Source: Afipia sp. OHSU_II-C1
GTDB lineage: Bacteria > Pseudomonadota > Alphaproteobacteria > Rhizobiales > Xanthobacteraceae
Direction of reading: 5' to 3'
DNA: 64,000 nucleotides
NCBI RefSeq assembly: GCF_000497575.1
Contig: NZ_APJI01000026.1
Location: forward strand, 1 to 64,000
The position numbers and the translations under genes are program-made. This document shows, piece by piece, positions 43,136 through 52,158 of this stretch. The notes beneath the pieces were generated by a model. It was not told the origin of the DNA. It did not search any database and saw only the letters and a program-made list of their open reading frames with translations. Position 1 is the first letter of the stretch. Every line of letters starts with the position of its first letter.

Positions 43136-44116
43136 TCAGATGCCGAACAGCCGCTGGGCCAGACCGCCATGGATCGAGACGCGCTCCGCAGCCGAGAACG
43201 ACGTCTCATGGACAATGTTCAGAGGCGCAAGATCGCCGATCGGGAATGGCATGTCCGATCCCATCATGATGCGATCAGCGCCGACGACGTCCGCGAGATA
43301 GCGCAGCGCACGGGTATCCTGAACGATGGTGTCGTAATACATCGCGGCGAGCGCGGCATCGGGATTGCCCAACTTCTCCTTGTCGAGCGAGTAATTCCGG
43401 CGCAAACGGCCAATGACATAAGGCAGCGCAGCGCCACCGATACCCGCCACCACTTTCATGTTCGAATAGCGCGTGACATGGCCAGCATAGATCAGGCGCG
43501 ACATCGCGATCAGCGTATCGGTGATACGGCCGACGGCATTCGCCATGCCGTAGTCATGTACGCGGTCGTCACCGCTCTCGAACACCGGATGAATAAAAAT
43601 AATCGAGCCGAGTTCGTTCGCAGCTTCCCAGAACGGCGCCAGCGTCGGATCGTCGAGAACGCCGCCCTTGCCTTTCGGCTGCGTGCCGATCATCGCGCCC
43701 TTGAAGCCGGCCTTGTGGTGAGCGTCGCGCAGGACCTGCGCCGCGCGTGCGCCGTCCTGAAGCGGCACAGTCGCGAGCGAAATGAATCGCGGCTGTTCCT
43801 TCGAAGCCTGCGCAAGATGGGTGTTGATCAGGCGCGACCACTGTTCGCCCTCCGCTGGCGGAATTTCGTAGGCAAACATATCGAGCCAGCCCCCGACGAC
43901 CTGACGCTCGATCTTCTGGGTGTCCATCCACTGCAATCGCGCAGCGATATCGCTGAGCGGCTTCGACACCGGTCGCGTCGGCTTGTTGCCCGCGAAGGAG
44001 AAGCCAAGGCTGCCGCCCTCCTCGATCAGGCGGACGGATGGAAATTTCGCCTTGTCGGCCCGGATAGCGTCAAGCAGGCTCGGCGGCACAAGATGAGCGT
44101 GGCAGTCGATGATCAC
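43136..44116 (-). CDS. Amidohydrolase_2 family protein, ACMSD-like, with an atypical active site
   Basis: A 326-residue metal-dependent hydrolase or decarboxylase of the ACMSD group. H6-x-H8 (DCHAHL), H176 (FIHP) and D288 (GSDMPFP) are present. The segment AGIGGAALPYVIGR has Ile226 where ACMSD-type enzymes have the catalytic His of the HGGG motif, so the proton-shuttling residue seems to be missing. It may work on a different substrate or by a different mechanism. It sits 5 bp after the molybdenum hydroxylase large-subunit gene in module D. Confidence 0.88.
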   Translation of the reverse strand: MIIDCHAHLVPPSLLDAIRADKAKFPSVRLIEEGGSLGFSFAGNKPTRPVSKPLSDIAARLQWMDTQKIERQVVGGWLDMFAYEIPPAEGEQWSRLINTHLAQASKEQPRFISLATVPLQDGARAAQVLRDAHHKAGFKGAMIGTQPKGKGGVLDDPTLAPFWEAANELGSIIFIHPVFESGDDRVHDYGMANAVGRITDTLIAMSRLIYAGHVTRYSNMKVVAGIGGAALPYVIGRLRRNYSLDKEKLGNPDAALAAMYYDTIVQDTRALRYLADVVGADRIMMGSDMPFPIGDLAPLNIVHETSFSAAERVSIHGGLAQRLFGI

Positions 44117-44121
44117 GTTTT

Positions 44122-46521
44122 TTATCCTTTCTTGGTCGCTTCAGCCGCAGCGATCGCGTCACTGATGGCAGCAATACGAATGGGGAGCCTGGAGAAAGAG
44201 ATGCCAAGTGACGATACCGCGTCGTTGATCGCGCCCGAAATCGCCGCAGGAGAACCGAGATAACCGCTCTCGCCGGAGCCTTTCTGGCCGAACACCGTGA
44301 ACGGCGACGGGGTACAGTGATGCACGATCTCGACATTCGGCATCTCGTGCGAGGACGGGAGCAGGTAGTCCATGAAGGATTGGGTCAGCATCTGACCCTC
44401 GTCGTCGTAGACGAATTCCTCGAACAGCGTGGCTCCAAGGCCGTGTGCGATGCCGCCCAGCGTCATACCCTTGACAATGTGCGGATTGATCACCGTGCCG
44501 CAGTCATGACCGATCACGTAGCGCCGGATCTTCGGCTTTGCGATCTGCGGATCGAACGCCACCAGAACGAGGTGGAATTCAAACGAATGACAGGGATACA
44601 TCTGCACACGGCCGTTCTCCGGCAGCTTCGTGCCGGTCGGCACCTGCATCACGTGCGTGGTTTCGAGGCCCGGCTCCATGCCTTCGGGCAATGCATGAAA
44701 CTGCCGGTGCCCGATGTTGACGAGTTCGGCCCATGACAACGTCTTGCCCGACTTCGGGTCAGTCACGCTGCCCTGGGCATAGACCGCATCGCTCTCGGCG
44801 ATCCCGAATTGATGCGCCGCGATCCTGACCAGTTTCGACTTGAGCTTCTGCGCGGCGTGATAACAGGCACCCCCCATCATGATAGCCATGCGGCTGCCCA
44901 CCGGCGTATTGGATGGCAAGCTCGCCAGGGAATCGGGCCTTACAATGCGGATGTTGTCCGGATCGATTTCCAGCACTTCGCCAACGACCGTAGCCGCAAG
45001 GGTCTCATGTCCCTGCCCGGAGGATGTGGTGTGAATGGCTACCGTCACAAAGCCGACGCCATCCACATTGATGCGACACGAATCCATCCATGTCGTGGTG
45101 GTATTCTTCTCGTTGAGCAGCGGCTCAAACGATGAGTTGCCGCCACTCGGCTCAAGACACGCAGCAACGCCAATACCGGCCATCATGCCCTGGGCGCGAA
45201 GCTCGTCGCGCTCCTTCACAAGCGCGTCGTAGTTGGCGCTGGTCAGCACCTTCTCGACCACCGTGTGATAGTCGCCGCTGTCGTAGTGGGTTCCGCTGGG
45301 GATCAGATAAGGAAACTCATCGCTGCGAATGAAATTCCGCCGTCGCACCTCGATGCGATCCAGCCCAACAGCTTCCGCGACCTTGTCGATCGCTGTCTCG
45401 ATTGCATAATTGGTCGGCGCCTGACCAAAGCCGCGTACCGCTTCCTGCGCAGCCTTGTTCGACATGGTCGCCATGGCACGATACTGAACGCTTTCGATCT
45501 TGTAAGGACCAACGATCGCGCCGATGGGCTTGCCCAGCTGGAACGGCGAACGCCCCGCATACGCCCCCACATTGTCGAGCGCGCGCATCTTCATCGACTT
45601 GACGATGCCATCATCGTTGAACGCAATGTCCACGTCGAAAAGTCGTTCCGGTCCGTGTGCGTCGCCGGCCCGCATGTTCTCCAGCCGATCCTCGATCAGA
45701 CGAACCGGCCGGTTCAGGACGCGCGAGAGATGAGATACCAGCACAGAGTGTTTGATGCCTCGCTTGACGCCGTAGCTGCCGCCGACATCAACGTCGTGAT
45801 GCACACGCACGTTATTGGTGGGAATACGCAAGGCCCGGGAAATCTGATCGGGATATTTCGGCATCTGGATCGAAGCCCAGACATCGAGCATCTCGCGCCA
45901 CGCGTCCCATCTCGCTACAACGCCGAAGGTTTCGATCGGCACCGTCGAATTGCGGCCCCACTTCACGCGAAACGACAGATGCCGGGGGCTTTCCGCGAAA
46001 TGCTTCTCGACCTCACCCCAGACGAATGTCTTGTCCAGCAACACATTGGTGCCGTGCTCCGGATGTACATTCGCGCTGGCATCGGTGATCGCCTCTTCCG
46101 CATCGATCACGTATGGCAGCGGCTCGTATTCGACGCGCACTTTTTCCGCGGCGTCCTCGGCCTGGGCGCGGGTCTCGGCGACAACTGCCACCACCCACTC
46201 ACCGGCATAACGCACCTGACCGACCGCGAGCGGATAGCGCCGCACCTTCGGCGTATCTAGACCATTCATCAGCGGCTCGACGGCCTTGACAAGCTCCTCG
46301 CCCGTCAACGCGTAGACGACACCTGGCATCTTCAGCGCTTCGGTCGCGTCGATCGACACGATCCGCGCTGCCGGATACTGCGACGGCACAATGGCGACGT
46401 GCAGCATCTCATCGAGAACGATATCGGCGACGTAATGGCCGCCGCCAACAACAAAGCGCCGATCCTCGCGAACACGCCGGTTCGCCGAGACAAATTTCAG
46501 GGTTGTCGGATGCTCGCTCAT
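44122..46521 (-). CDS. Molybdenum hydroxylase large subunit (CoxL/XDH family)
   Basis: A 799-residue molybdopterin-binding subunit that carries out hydroxylation of an N-heterocycle or aldehyde. DVDVGGSYGVKRG near 247, AVRGFGQAPTNYAIE near 377 and the catalytic Glu751 in KGSGESGYLGSPAAISGAI are visible. The 4-bp overlap with the [2Fe-2S] subunit gene indicates stoichiometric production. With the FAD and iron-sulfur subunits encoded upstream it makes a complete enzyme, in contrast to the orphan large subunit at 25.1 kb. Confidence 0.94.
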   Translation of the reverse strand: MSEHPTTLKFVSANRRVREDRRFVVGGGHYVADIVLDEMLHVAIVPSQYPAARIVSIDATEALKMPGVVYALTGEELVKAVEPLMNGLDTPKVRRYPLAVGQVRYAGEWVVAVVAETRAQAEDAAEKVRVEYEPLPYVIDAEEAITDASANVHPEHGTNVLLDKTFVWGEVEKHFAESPRHLSFRVKWGRNSTVPIETFGVVARWDAWREMLDVWASIQMPKYPDQISRALRIPTNNVRVHHDVDVGGSYGVKRGIKHSVLVSHLSRVLNRPVRLIEDRLENMRAGDAHGPERLFDVDIAFNDDGIVKSMKMRALDNVGAYAGRSPFQLGKPIGAIVGPYKIESVQYRAMATMSNKAAQEAVRGFGQAPTNYAIETAIDKVAEAVGLDRIEVRRRNFIRSDEFPYLIPSGTHYDSGDYHTVVEKVLTSANYDALVKERDELRAQGMMAGIGVAACLEPSGGNSSFEPLLNEKNTTTTWMDSCRINVDGVGFVTVAIHTTSSGQGHETLAATVVGEVLEIDPDNIRIVRPDSLASLPSNTPVGSRMAIMMGGACYHAAQKLKSKLVRIAAHQFGIAESDAVYAQGSVTDPKSGKTLSWAELVNIGHRQFHALPEGMEPGLETTHVMQVPTGTKLPENGRVQMYPCHSFEFHLVLVAFDPQIAKPKIRRYVIGHDCGTVINPHIVKGMTLGGIAHGLGATLFEEFVYDDEGQMLTQSFMDYLLPSSHEMPNVEIVHHCTPSPFTVFGQKGSGESGYLGSPAAISGAINDAVSSLGISFSRLPIRIAAISDAIAAAEATKKG

Positions 46522-47063
46522 CGGCGGCCTCCCTGGACTGCAACAGCCTTCTTTTTGTCTTCGACCTGGCTTGTTTCGGTCGAGCGCGGGGTATTGGCCT
46601 TGTGCAGACGCTCGGCGGCCAGTTCGATGGCTTCAATGATCTGGCCGTAGCCGGTGCAGCGGCAGATATTTCCGGAGATCGCGTCAACGATGTCTTCGCG
46701 CGTAGGCTCCGTTGTACGGTCGAGAAGCGAATGAGCCGCGAGAATCATGCCCGGCGTGCAATAGCCGCACTGCATACCGTGCGTTTCGCAGAATGCATCC
46801 TGAAGGACACTCAATTCACCGGGAGCCGGAGCAAGCCCCTCGATCGTCGTGATCGCGTAGCCATCAGCCTGTGCCGCGAACATCAGACACGAGCGCACCG
46901 GCTCGCCGTCGAGAAGGATCGTGCAGGCGCCACAGACACCATGCTCGCAGCCCGTGTGGCTGCCGACAAGCGCAAGATCCTCACGAAGCGTATCCAGCAG
47001 CGTTTTCCGCGGCTCGACATCCACCTCCCGGACGCGTCCGTTGACCGTGAGAGAAACCTTCAT
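46518..47063 (-). CDS. Molybdenum hydroxylase [2Fe-2S] subunit (CoxS family)
   Basis: A 181-residue small subunit with two [2Fe-2S] clusters. The plant-type ligands are C39, C44, C47 and C59, and the second cluster is held by C99, C102, C134 and C136 (QCGYCTPG and NICRCTGY). It transfers electrons from the Mo site to FAD. The C-terminal 25 residues after AAERLHKA are longer than usual and polar. It overlaps both neighbouring genes by 4 bp. Confidence 0.96.
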   Translation of the reverse strand: MKVSLTVNGRVREVDVEPRKTLLDTLREDLALVGSHTGCEHGVCGACTILLDGEPVRSCLMFAAQADGYAITTIEGLAPAPGELSVLQDAFCETHGMQCGYCTPGMILAAHSLLDRTTEPTREDIVDAISGNICRCTGYGQIIEAIELAAERLHKANTPRSTETSQVEDKKKAVAVQGGRR

Positions 47064-47956
47064 TGCGCTCCTCCGTGAGCGGCGCGATCGCTGCCGACCC
47101 GCGCATCCTTTATCGCATCTTCAAGCGCCCGCGCTCCGAGCGTCACGGCGACGCGGGTGCGGTACTCCGCAGAAGCATGCAGATCGCTTGTCGGCTCGAG
47201 CACCTGAGCAGCCTGGTGCATCAGTTCCACGATTGAATTCTTGTCGAGCGAGCCCCCGACCAGGCCGGATACATCGAGACGCACAGCCCGGTCGCCAACA
47301 CCGCCGATACCGAGCGCTGCATCAACGCACAGGCCGCTGTCGTCCAATGCCACCTGCGCTGCAGCGGCCACGAACGCAAAATCCGACTGACGTGCACTGA
47401 CTTCGTGAAATCCGATACCAAGTCGCGCATGACGCCAGATCGGAAAACGCACCGCTGTCACGCAATCACCCGGCATTACGGCCGTCAGCATCGGACCAAT
47501 AAAGAAGTCATCGGCCGGCATCGTGGAAACGCCGTCAGGATTCGTGATCTCGATCTCCGCCTGCAGCGTTACTGCAACGAGCGGAATCTCCGCCGATGGG
47601 TCCGCATGCGCCACCGAACCGCCGACGGTCCCCCGGTTGCGCGTCGGCGGATGCCCGACCCACGGCAAGGCCTTCGCCAGCAATGGCAGCGCGTCGCGTG
47701 CAACCGCACTGCCCTCGACCTGCACCTGACGCGTCGTTGCACCGATCGCAAGGACGTCGCCGTCCACACGAATACCGTTCAGTTCCGGCAGTCGATAGAT
47801 GTCGACGAGCCTGGCAGGCCGCGCGAGGCGCATCGCCAGCATGGGGATCAGGGTCTGACCACCCGAGATAACCCGCGCGTCTTCATCCGACGCAAGCAAT
47901 TCGCATGCTTCGGCAATTGATCCTGGCCTGATATATTCAAAGGGGGCTGGCTTCAT
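47060..47956 (-). CDS. Molybdenum hydroxylase FAD subunit (CoxM family)
   Basis: A 298-residue medium subunit. The FAD-binding motifs AGGQ-like SGGQTLIPMLAMRLA near 36-50 and the TRNRGTVGGSVAHADP segment near 105-120 are conserved. The C-terminal CO_deh_flav_C domain follows. It completes the three-subunit enzyme. It overlaps the [2Fe-2S] subunit gene by 4 bp and lies 54 bp after the NIPSNAP gene. Confidence 0.95.
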   Translation of the reverse strand: MKPAPFEYIRPGSIAEACELLASDEDARVISGGQTLIPMLAMRLARPARLVDIYRLPELNGIRVDGDVLAIGATTRQVQVEGSAVARDALPLLAKALPWVGHPPTRNRGTVGGSVAHADPSAEIPLVAVTLQAEIEITNPDGVSTMPADDFFIGPMLTAVMPGDCVTAVRFPIWRHARLGIGFHEVSARQSDFAFVAAAAQVALDDSGLCVDAALGIGGVGDRAVRLDVSGLVGGSLDKNSIVELMHQAAQVLEPTSDLHASAEYRTRVAVTLGARALEDAIKDARVGSDRAAHGGAQ

Positions 47957-48010
47957 CGGCTTTCTTTCACGCTTGATGCCTTTGCTGCGGCATCACGAAT
48001 GCGAGAGTGG

Positions 48011-48346
48011 CTATCCCAGCAGCAGGCCGGCAACTGCCGGTGACAACACCGAGACCGTCTGGTTCTTCAGCAGCGGGCCATTCACTTCGGAAGCGGCCTT
48101 GATCTCACGCCACTCAGTGTCAGTGCCGAACGCCGCCCATGCCCTGGTGCGATCATCCTCGGACTTGAAGCGCGTCAGATAAGTCAGACGGCCATCTTCC
48201 GCCGGAGCCTGGAACACACCAACCAACTCAATGCCGTGCCGGGGAAGACGCGGCACCACATGCTCCTTGAAGCGCGCCCTCATCGCCGACGCCTTACCTT
48301 CAACGGCCTCATACACGCGAATTTCGTAAATCAACGCACTCTCCAT
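48011..48346 (-). CDS. NIPSNAP family protein
   Basis: A 111-residue ferredoxin-like-fold protein of the NIPSNAP/EthD-like group, with YEIRVYEAVEGKASAM at 7-22 and GVFQAPAEDGRLTYLTRFKSEDDRTRAW in the middle. Such small proteins occur in many catabolic clusters and may bind or isomerise intermediates; no catalytic role is certain. It is the first gene of the module D operon and diverges from the MocR-type regulator gene across a 210-bp AT-rich region. Confidence 0.85.
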   Translation of the reverse strand: MESALIYEIRVYEAVEGKASAMRARFKEHVVPRLPRHGIELVGVFQAPAEDGRLTYLTRFKSEDDRTRAWAAFGTDTEWREIKAASEVNGPLLKNQTVSVLSPAVAGLLLG

Positions 48347-48520
48347 CTGCTTGCGTGCTCGGAGCGGATAAAATCAAAAGAGAGATCAATGTCAAATTTA
48401 TTCTAGTTCAATTCCTGCTTTTCCATTCATTTGCACCGCAACAATGGGAAAATCGATTGAATTTAGTCCCAACCACATCCATCTTCTTCTTGCCAGGAAT
48501 TGAAACAATCTGGCAATTGT

Positions 48521-48533
48521 ACTATTCAATAGT
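48521..48533. promoter_or_regulatory. Palindrome in the MocR/NIPSNAP divergent promoter
   Basis: ACTATT-C-AATAGT is a perfect palindrome 24 bp before the GTG start of the MocR-type gene, in an AT-rich divergent promoter region (48347-48556). It is a candidate binding site of that regulator. Confidence 0.45.
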
Positions 48534-48556
48534 CTTGCTTTTCAGGATACGCTGCC

Positions 48557-49939
48557 GTGTCACAAGACGTTTCAACCGAATGGATTCCAGTTCTCTCCGA
48601 AGAGCCCGGACCGCGTTACCTCGCGTTCGTGCAATCGCTGGAGAAAGACATCGAGTCAGGCGCTTTAAAGCCTGGCACGCGTCTGCTTCCCCAACGCGAC
48701 ATGGCGTCACAGCTCGGACTGAGCGTCGGCACCATCTCCAAGGCCTATTCCGAAGCGGAATCCCGCGGCCTCATTTCGGGAGAGGTTGGACGCGGCACGT
48801 TTGTGCTGCGGCGGCGTCCCGCGGCGGCCAGCGAGAGCCCTTCCTCGACTCTCAACCTTGCCCTCAACGTGCCGCCGCATACGGGCGAAGATGTACTGAT
48901 CGCCTCGATTCTCGAAGACATCGTGGCCGACGGCGCTTTGACGCGGCTGCTCGGGTATCTGCCGCATCAAGGCCTGCTCCATCACCGCGAGAGCATGGTT
49001 GGGTGGCTTACACAACTCGGCGTGCCGACCGACGCGGACCACCTCTTCATCACCCATGGCGGACAGCACGGCCTCTCGATCGCTCTGGGCATGGTCACAA
49101 ATCCCAACGGGGTCGTGCTGACTGAGCGATTCACTTATTCGGGCATGATCGCGCTCTCGGCGCAAAACGGTTACCGCCTGCATGGCGTGGATTGCGACAG
49201 GCACGGCCTGTTGCCGGACGCACTGGATCGCGCGTTTGCCGAAACAAAGGCGCGCGTGTTGTTCTCGACGCCGACCTTGCAAACACCCACCGGCACCACG
49301 ATGCCGAACGAACGTCGGCAAGAGATCGCAGATGTCATTCGCCGTCACGACGCTTACCTTCTTGAAGACGACGCTTACGCGTTCCTCTTTCCGGAACCGC
49401 CGAAGCCGATTTCACTTCTGCTGCCGGAGCGCAGTTTCTATATTTTGAGCTTCGCGAAATGTCTGGCTCCCGGTCTTCGCATCGCGGCCATGATCGTGCC
49501 TGACCAGTTCCGCGACCGCTCCAACAACGCCGTTCGCGCGACCGGCTGGATGGCATCGCCGCTCATGGCGGAAGTCGTCACACGCCTCATCCATAGCGGC
49601 GACCTGACGCATCAGGTTCAGCTCAAGCGCGCGGAAGCCGCACGGCGCAATGCCATTGCTGACGAAGTGCTCGGCAACTGGCTGCCCGTTGTTTCCGAAA
49701 CACCCGGATTTCACCGTTGGCTGCCGATTCCCGCCGGGCGCACGCTGATTGCGCTTGTCGCGCAAGCCGCACAAGCCGGAATTACCCTCGCTCCTCCGGG
49801 CGCCTTGCAGCAGGTCGACCGCGGCACACTCGGCGTCCGCATCTGCCTCGGACATCCGAAAACCCATGACGAACTGAGGCGTGCGCTCATTGAGCTACGG
49901 CGAATTCTCGAATCCGCTGAGGAGATGTCGTTTGTCTAG
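48557..49939 (+). CDS. MocR/PdxR-type GntR regulator with aminotransferase domain
   Basis: A 460-residue regulator. Residues about 20-90 form a GntR winged helix-turn-helix (TRLLPQRDMASQLGLSVGTISKAYSEAESRG by position). Residues about 110-455 form a fold-type-I aminotransferase-like domain with FITHGGQHGLSIAL, STPTLQTPTGTTM and the probable PLP lysine in SFAKCLAPGLR. Such proteins sense an amino or aldehyde effector through PLP. It starts at GTG, diverges from module D, and is the likely regulator of that operon. Confidence 0.93.
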   Translation: MSQDVSTEWIPVLSEEPGPRYLAFVQSLEKDIESGALKPGTRLLPQRDMASQLGLSVGTISKAYSEAESRGLISGEVGRGTFVLRRRPAAASESPSSTLNLALNVPPHTGEDVLIASILEDIVADGALTRLLGYLPHQGLLHHRESMVGWLTQLGVPTDADHLFITHGGQHGLSIALGMVTNPNGVVLTERFTYSGMIALSAQNGYRLHGVDCDRHGLLPDALDRAFAETKARVLFSTPTLQTPTGTTMPNERRQEIADVIRRHDAYLLEDDAYAFLFPEPPKPISLLLPERSFYILSFAKCLAPGLRIAAMIVPDQFRDRSNNAVRATGWMASPLMAEVVTRLIHSGDLTHQVQLKRAEAARRNAIADEVLGNWLPVVSETPGFHRWLPIPAGRTLIALVAQAAQAGITLAPPGALQQVDRGTLGVRICLGHPKTHDELRRALIELRRILESAEEMSFV

Positions 49940-49996
49940 GGTTTCAACCCAGGCGCGATCCCAGAACCGCTGTGAAGCCAATGGTCGCATGAGAGA

Positions 49997-50896
49997 ATGA
50001 TTGAACTGCGCCAATTCAGACAGTTCATTGTCGTCGCGGAGGAACTGAGCTTCCGCCGTGCGGCGGATCGTCTCAACATGGCTCAGCCTCCGCTGACAGC
50101 CACGATCAAGCGACTCGAGGACACTATCGGCGCGACGCTGATCGAACGAACGAACCGGATTAACCGGCTGACAGAGGTCGGACTCGTTTTCCTCGAAGAA
50201 GCGCGAAAGACCGTCAATCAGGCTGATCAGGCTGTCCTTGCCGCACAGCGTGCAGGAGCGGGCCTGACGGGCGCGCTGCGGGTCACATTCGTCGCAAGCG
50301 CTGCACGTGAAATCCTGCCGTCGATCCTGTTGCGGTTTCGCGAGCGCTATCCCGCGGTCAAACTCGACTTGCGGGAAGCGATGACAGCGCAGCAAATCGA
50401 TCTATTGAATGCACAGGAGACCGATCTCGGCTTTGTCATTCCGCCTCTTCACGGCGCCGAGAATCTGAGCAGTGAGGTCGTTGCCCGCTACCGGCTGGTC
50501 GCAGCCATTCCGGAAAAGCACTCGCTGGCGCGATACGAACAGATAAGACTGTCCGATCTCGCGCACGATCCGTGGATACTGTTTGCCGCTCGTCAGGGCC
50601 CTGGCTTGCACAGGATCATTCTCGATGCATGTGCGCGCGCCGGGTTCGTGCCGCATATAGGGCAGGAAGCTCCACAGATGGAGACGATTGCAAATCTCGT
50701 TGCCGGCGGAATGGGTGTCGCCCTGGTCTCCAGAGCGCTTGCAACCGGCGGCCGCAAGGGCGTCGCATTCCGGGAATTGACCGGACCGGGTGCGCCCGTC
50801 GAATTCGAACTGGCAATCGCCTACGCGCAATCATCCCCTATCGTAGATGCCTTCGTTGCCGCCACCAGACAGCACGCCGAGATGATGGCGTCCTGA
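49997..50896 (+). CDS. LysR family transcriptional regulator
   Basis: A 299-residue LysR protein. The N-terminal helix-turn-helix is at about 1-60 (LRQFRQFIVVAEELSFRRAA, then MAQPPLTATIKRLED), and the effector domain at about 90-295 includes PQMETIANLVAGGMGVALV near 227. It resembles BenM/CatM-like aromatic catabolism regulators. It lies 57 bp after the MocR-type gene on the same strand. Its 3' end overlaps the convergent EamA gene by 76 bp. Its target could be module D or E. Confidence 0.93.
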   Translation: MIELRQFRQFIVVAEELSFRRAADRLNMAQPPLTATIKRLEDTIGATLIERTNRINRLTEVGLVFLEEARKTVNQADQAVLAAQRAGAGLTGALRVTFVASAAREILPSILLRFRERYPAVKLDLREAMTAQQIDLLNAQETDLGFVIPPLHGAENLSSEVVARYRLVAAIPEKHSLARYEQIRLSDLAHDPWILFAARQGPGLHRIILDACARAGFVPHIGQEAPQMETIANLVAGGMGVALVSRALATGGRKGVAFRELTGPGAPVEFELAIAYAQSSPIVDAFVAATRQHAEMMAS

Positions 50897-51930
50897 GCGG
50901 CTAATGGCCGCGAAGCTCCCACATCGAGCCGGATGCGCAAAACGTCGGCCAAAAACAGCGGCAGCTTCAAGGCCTCCAGCAGATAGTCGGTGTTCATCGA
51001 AACACCGATCGAGCCAATCACCGCGACAATCGAGCCTAAGATCACTGCCGCATTCATCACCTCATAGTCGCGGTTGAGGAGCTGCGACAGGAATATCCTG
51101 AATATCAATGAGAGTTGCAGAATCGGCACTACCACCATCAAGGGTGCAACGGCCAGCGCCGCATAGACAAAACCATGAGAGGCCGCCACAAGAGCAGCAG
51201 CCGCGGCGTACCACGTTGCGCTGTTGCGATTCACAACGCGTATGCTTTGCCGGAACGGCTTTAGCAGGAGCACGAGAACGACGAGCACGGCGGTTGCCGC
51301 GGCATAGGCGATTACTCCCCCGGCAATCACATTCTTGACGGGCGTGCTTTCAAAGGCGGCCCGCACCAGCAATGGCGCCACACCATACGCTACCGCTGCG
51401 CCCAGACCGCAAATCACTCCCGGGAGATATCGCGGCTTGAAGACAGCCTTTAGCGCATGATCCGGGGGCATTGAGGCCGCTGGTTTGGACGATTCAGGCT
51501 TTGAGGTTTTATGCAACTGCGTGCCAAACGAGCCACCGAGCATCAGGATAGTCCCAATCGCCTGCAATACCGTAAATTCCTCCTTGAGCAGAACCACTGC
51601 CAGCAGCATGGTCACGACCACCTGAAGCTGTACGATCGGAGCGGAGATATTCACGCCTACCAGCCTGTTGGCTTCGTAGTTGAAGTAACGGCCGATCAGG
51701 AATTGCAGCACGCCCTGGGCTGCCAGCCAGCAGGCCGCGACAAAGGGAAATGAACTGATCGACCAGATCTGTCCTGTAAAGACCGCCATCGCCAGAAAGC
51801 AGAGACCTCCGAGCGGTACGGTCAGGGCAATCGCCTGCGCCGCTGTTCCAGTCAGAACCCCGCGCCGCATCGCGGCATTGTTCATGGCGAATGTCAGCGC
51901 CGCGAACGTCGCGTAGATAGCCCCAAGCAT
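50821..51930 (-). CDS. EamA/DMT-family transporter
   Basis: A 369-residue membrane protein of the drug/metabolite transporter superfamily, with about ten hydrophobic segments in two repeats separated by a polar loop near 140-165. It probably exports a metabolite. The last about 38 residues (after LADVLRIR) are not membrane-like and read through the antisense of the LysR 3' end, which suggests that the native stop was lost and the protein has gained a tail. Confidence 0.8.
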   Translation of the reverse strand: MLGAIYATFAALTFAMNNAAMRRGVLTGTAAQAIALTVPLGGLCFLAMAVFTGQIWSISSFPFVAACWLAAQGVLQFLIGRYFNYEANRLVGVNISAPIVQLQVVVTMLLAVVLLKEEFTVLQAIGTILMLGGSFGTQLHKTSKPESSKPAASMPPDHALKAVFKPRYLPGVICGLGAAVAYGVAPLLVRAAFESTPVKNVIAGGVIAYAAATAVLVVLVLLLKPFRQSIRVVNRNSATWYAAAAALVAASHGFVYAALAVAPLMVVVPILQLSLIFRIFLSQLLNRDYEVMNAAVILGSIVAVIGSIGVSMNTDYLLEALKLPLFLADVLRIRLDVGASRPLAAQDAIISACCLVAATKASTIGDDCA

Positions 51931-52092
51931 CGGTCGGCCTTCCGGAGTGAGATGAAGACGTTTTTCGTCTCTCGTTTGCGCACCAGCGCGTTAGTGAAGG
52001 CCGCTTTTGACCGATCGTACGATGTTCCGCATCTTCTTTTCAGTCATAAGGCCGGAGACATTTTGCATACAAGCTGGAACAAAGCGCGCCAG

Positions 52093-52129
52093 AAAAAAGC
52101 AGGCCGGCATGTCCACCTGCCGGCCTGCT
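52093..52129 (-). terminator. Intrinsic terminator of the Bug-protein operon
   Basis: A perfect 12-bp stem, AGCAGGCCGGCA (52098-52109) and TGCCGGCCTGCT (52118-52129), 8-base loop. On the minus strand it is followed by a run of T residues (AAAAAA at 52093-52098 on the plus strand). It ends the minus-strand operon whose last gene stops at 52159. Confidence 0.9.
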
Positions 52130-52158
52130 ATCGCTCAACATTGCTAGTCTTGCCGCAA

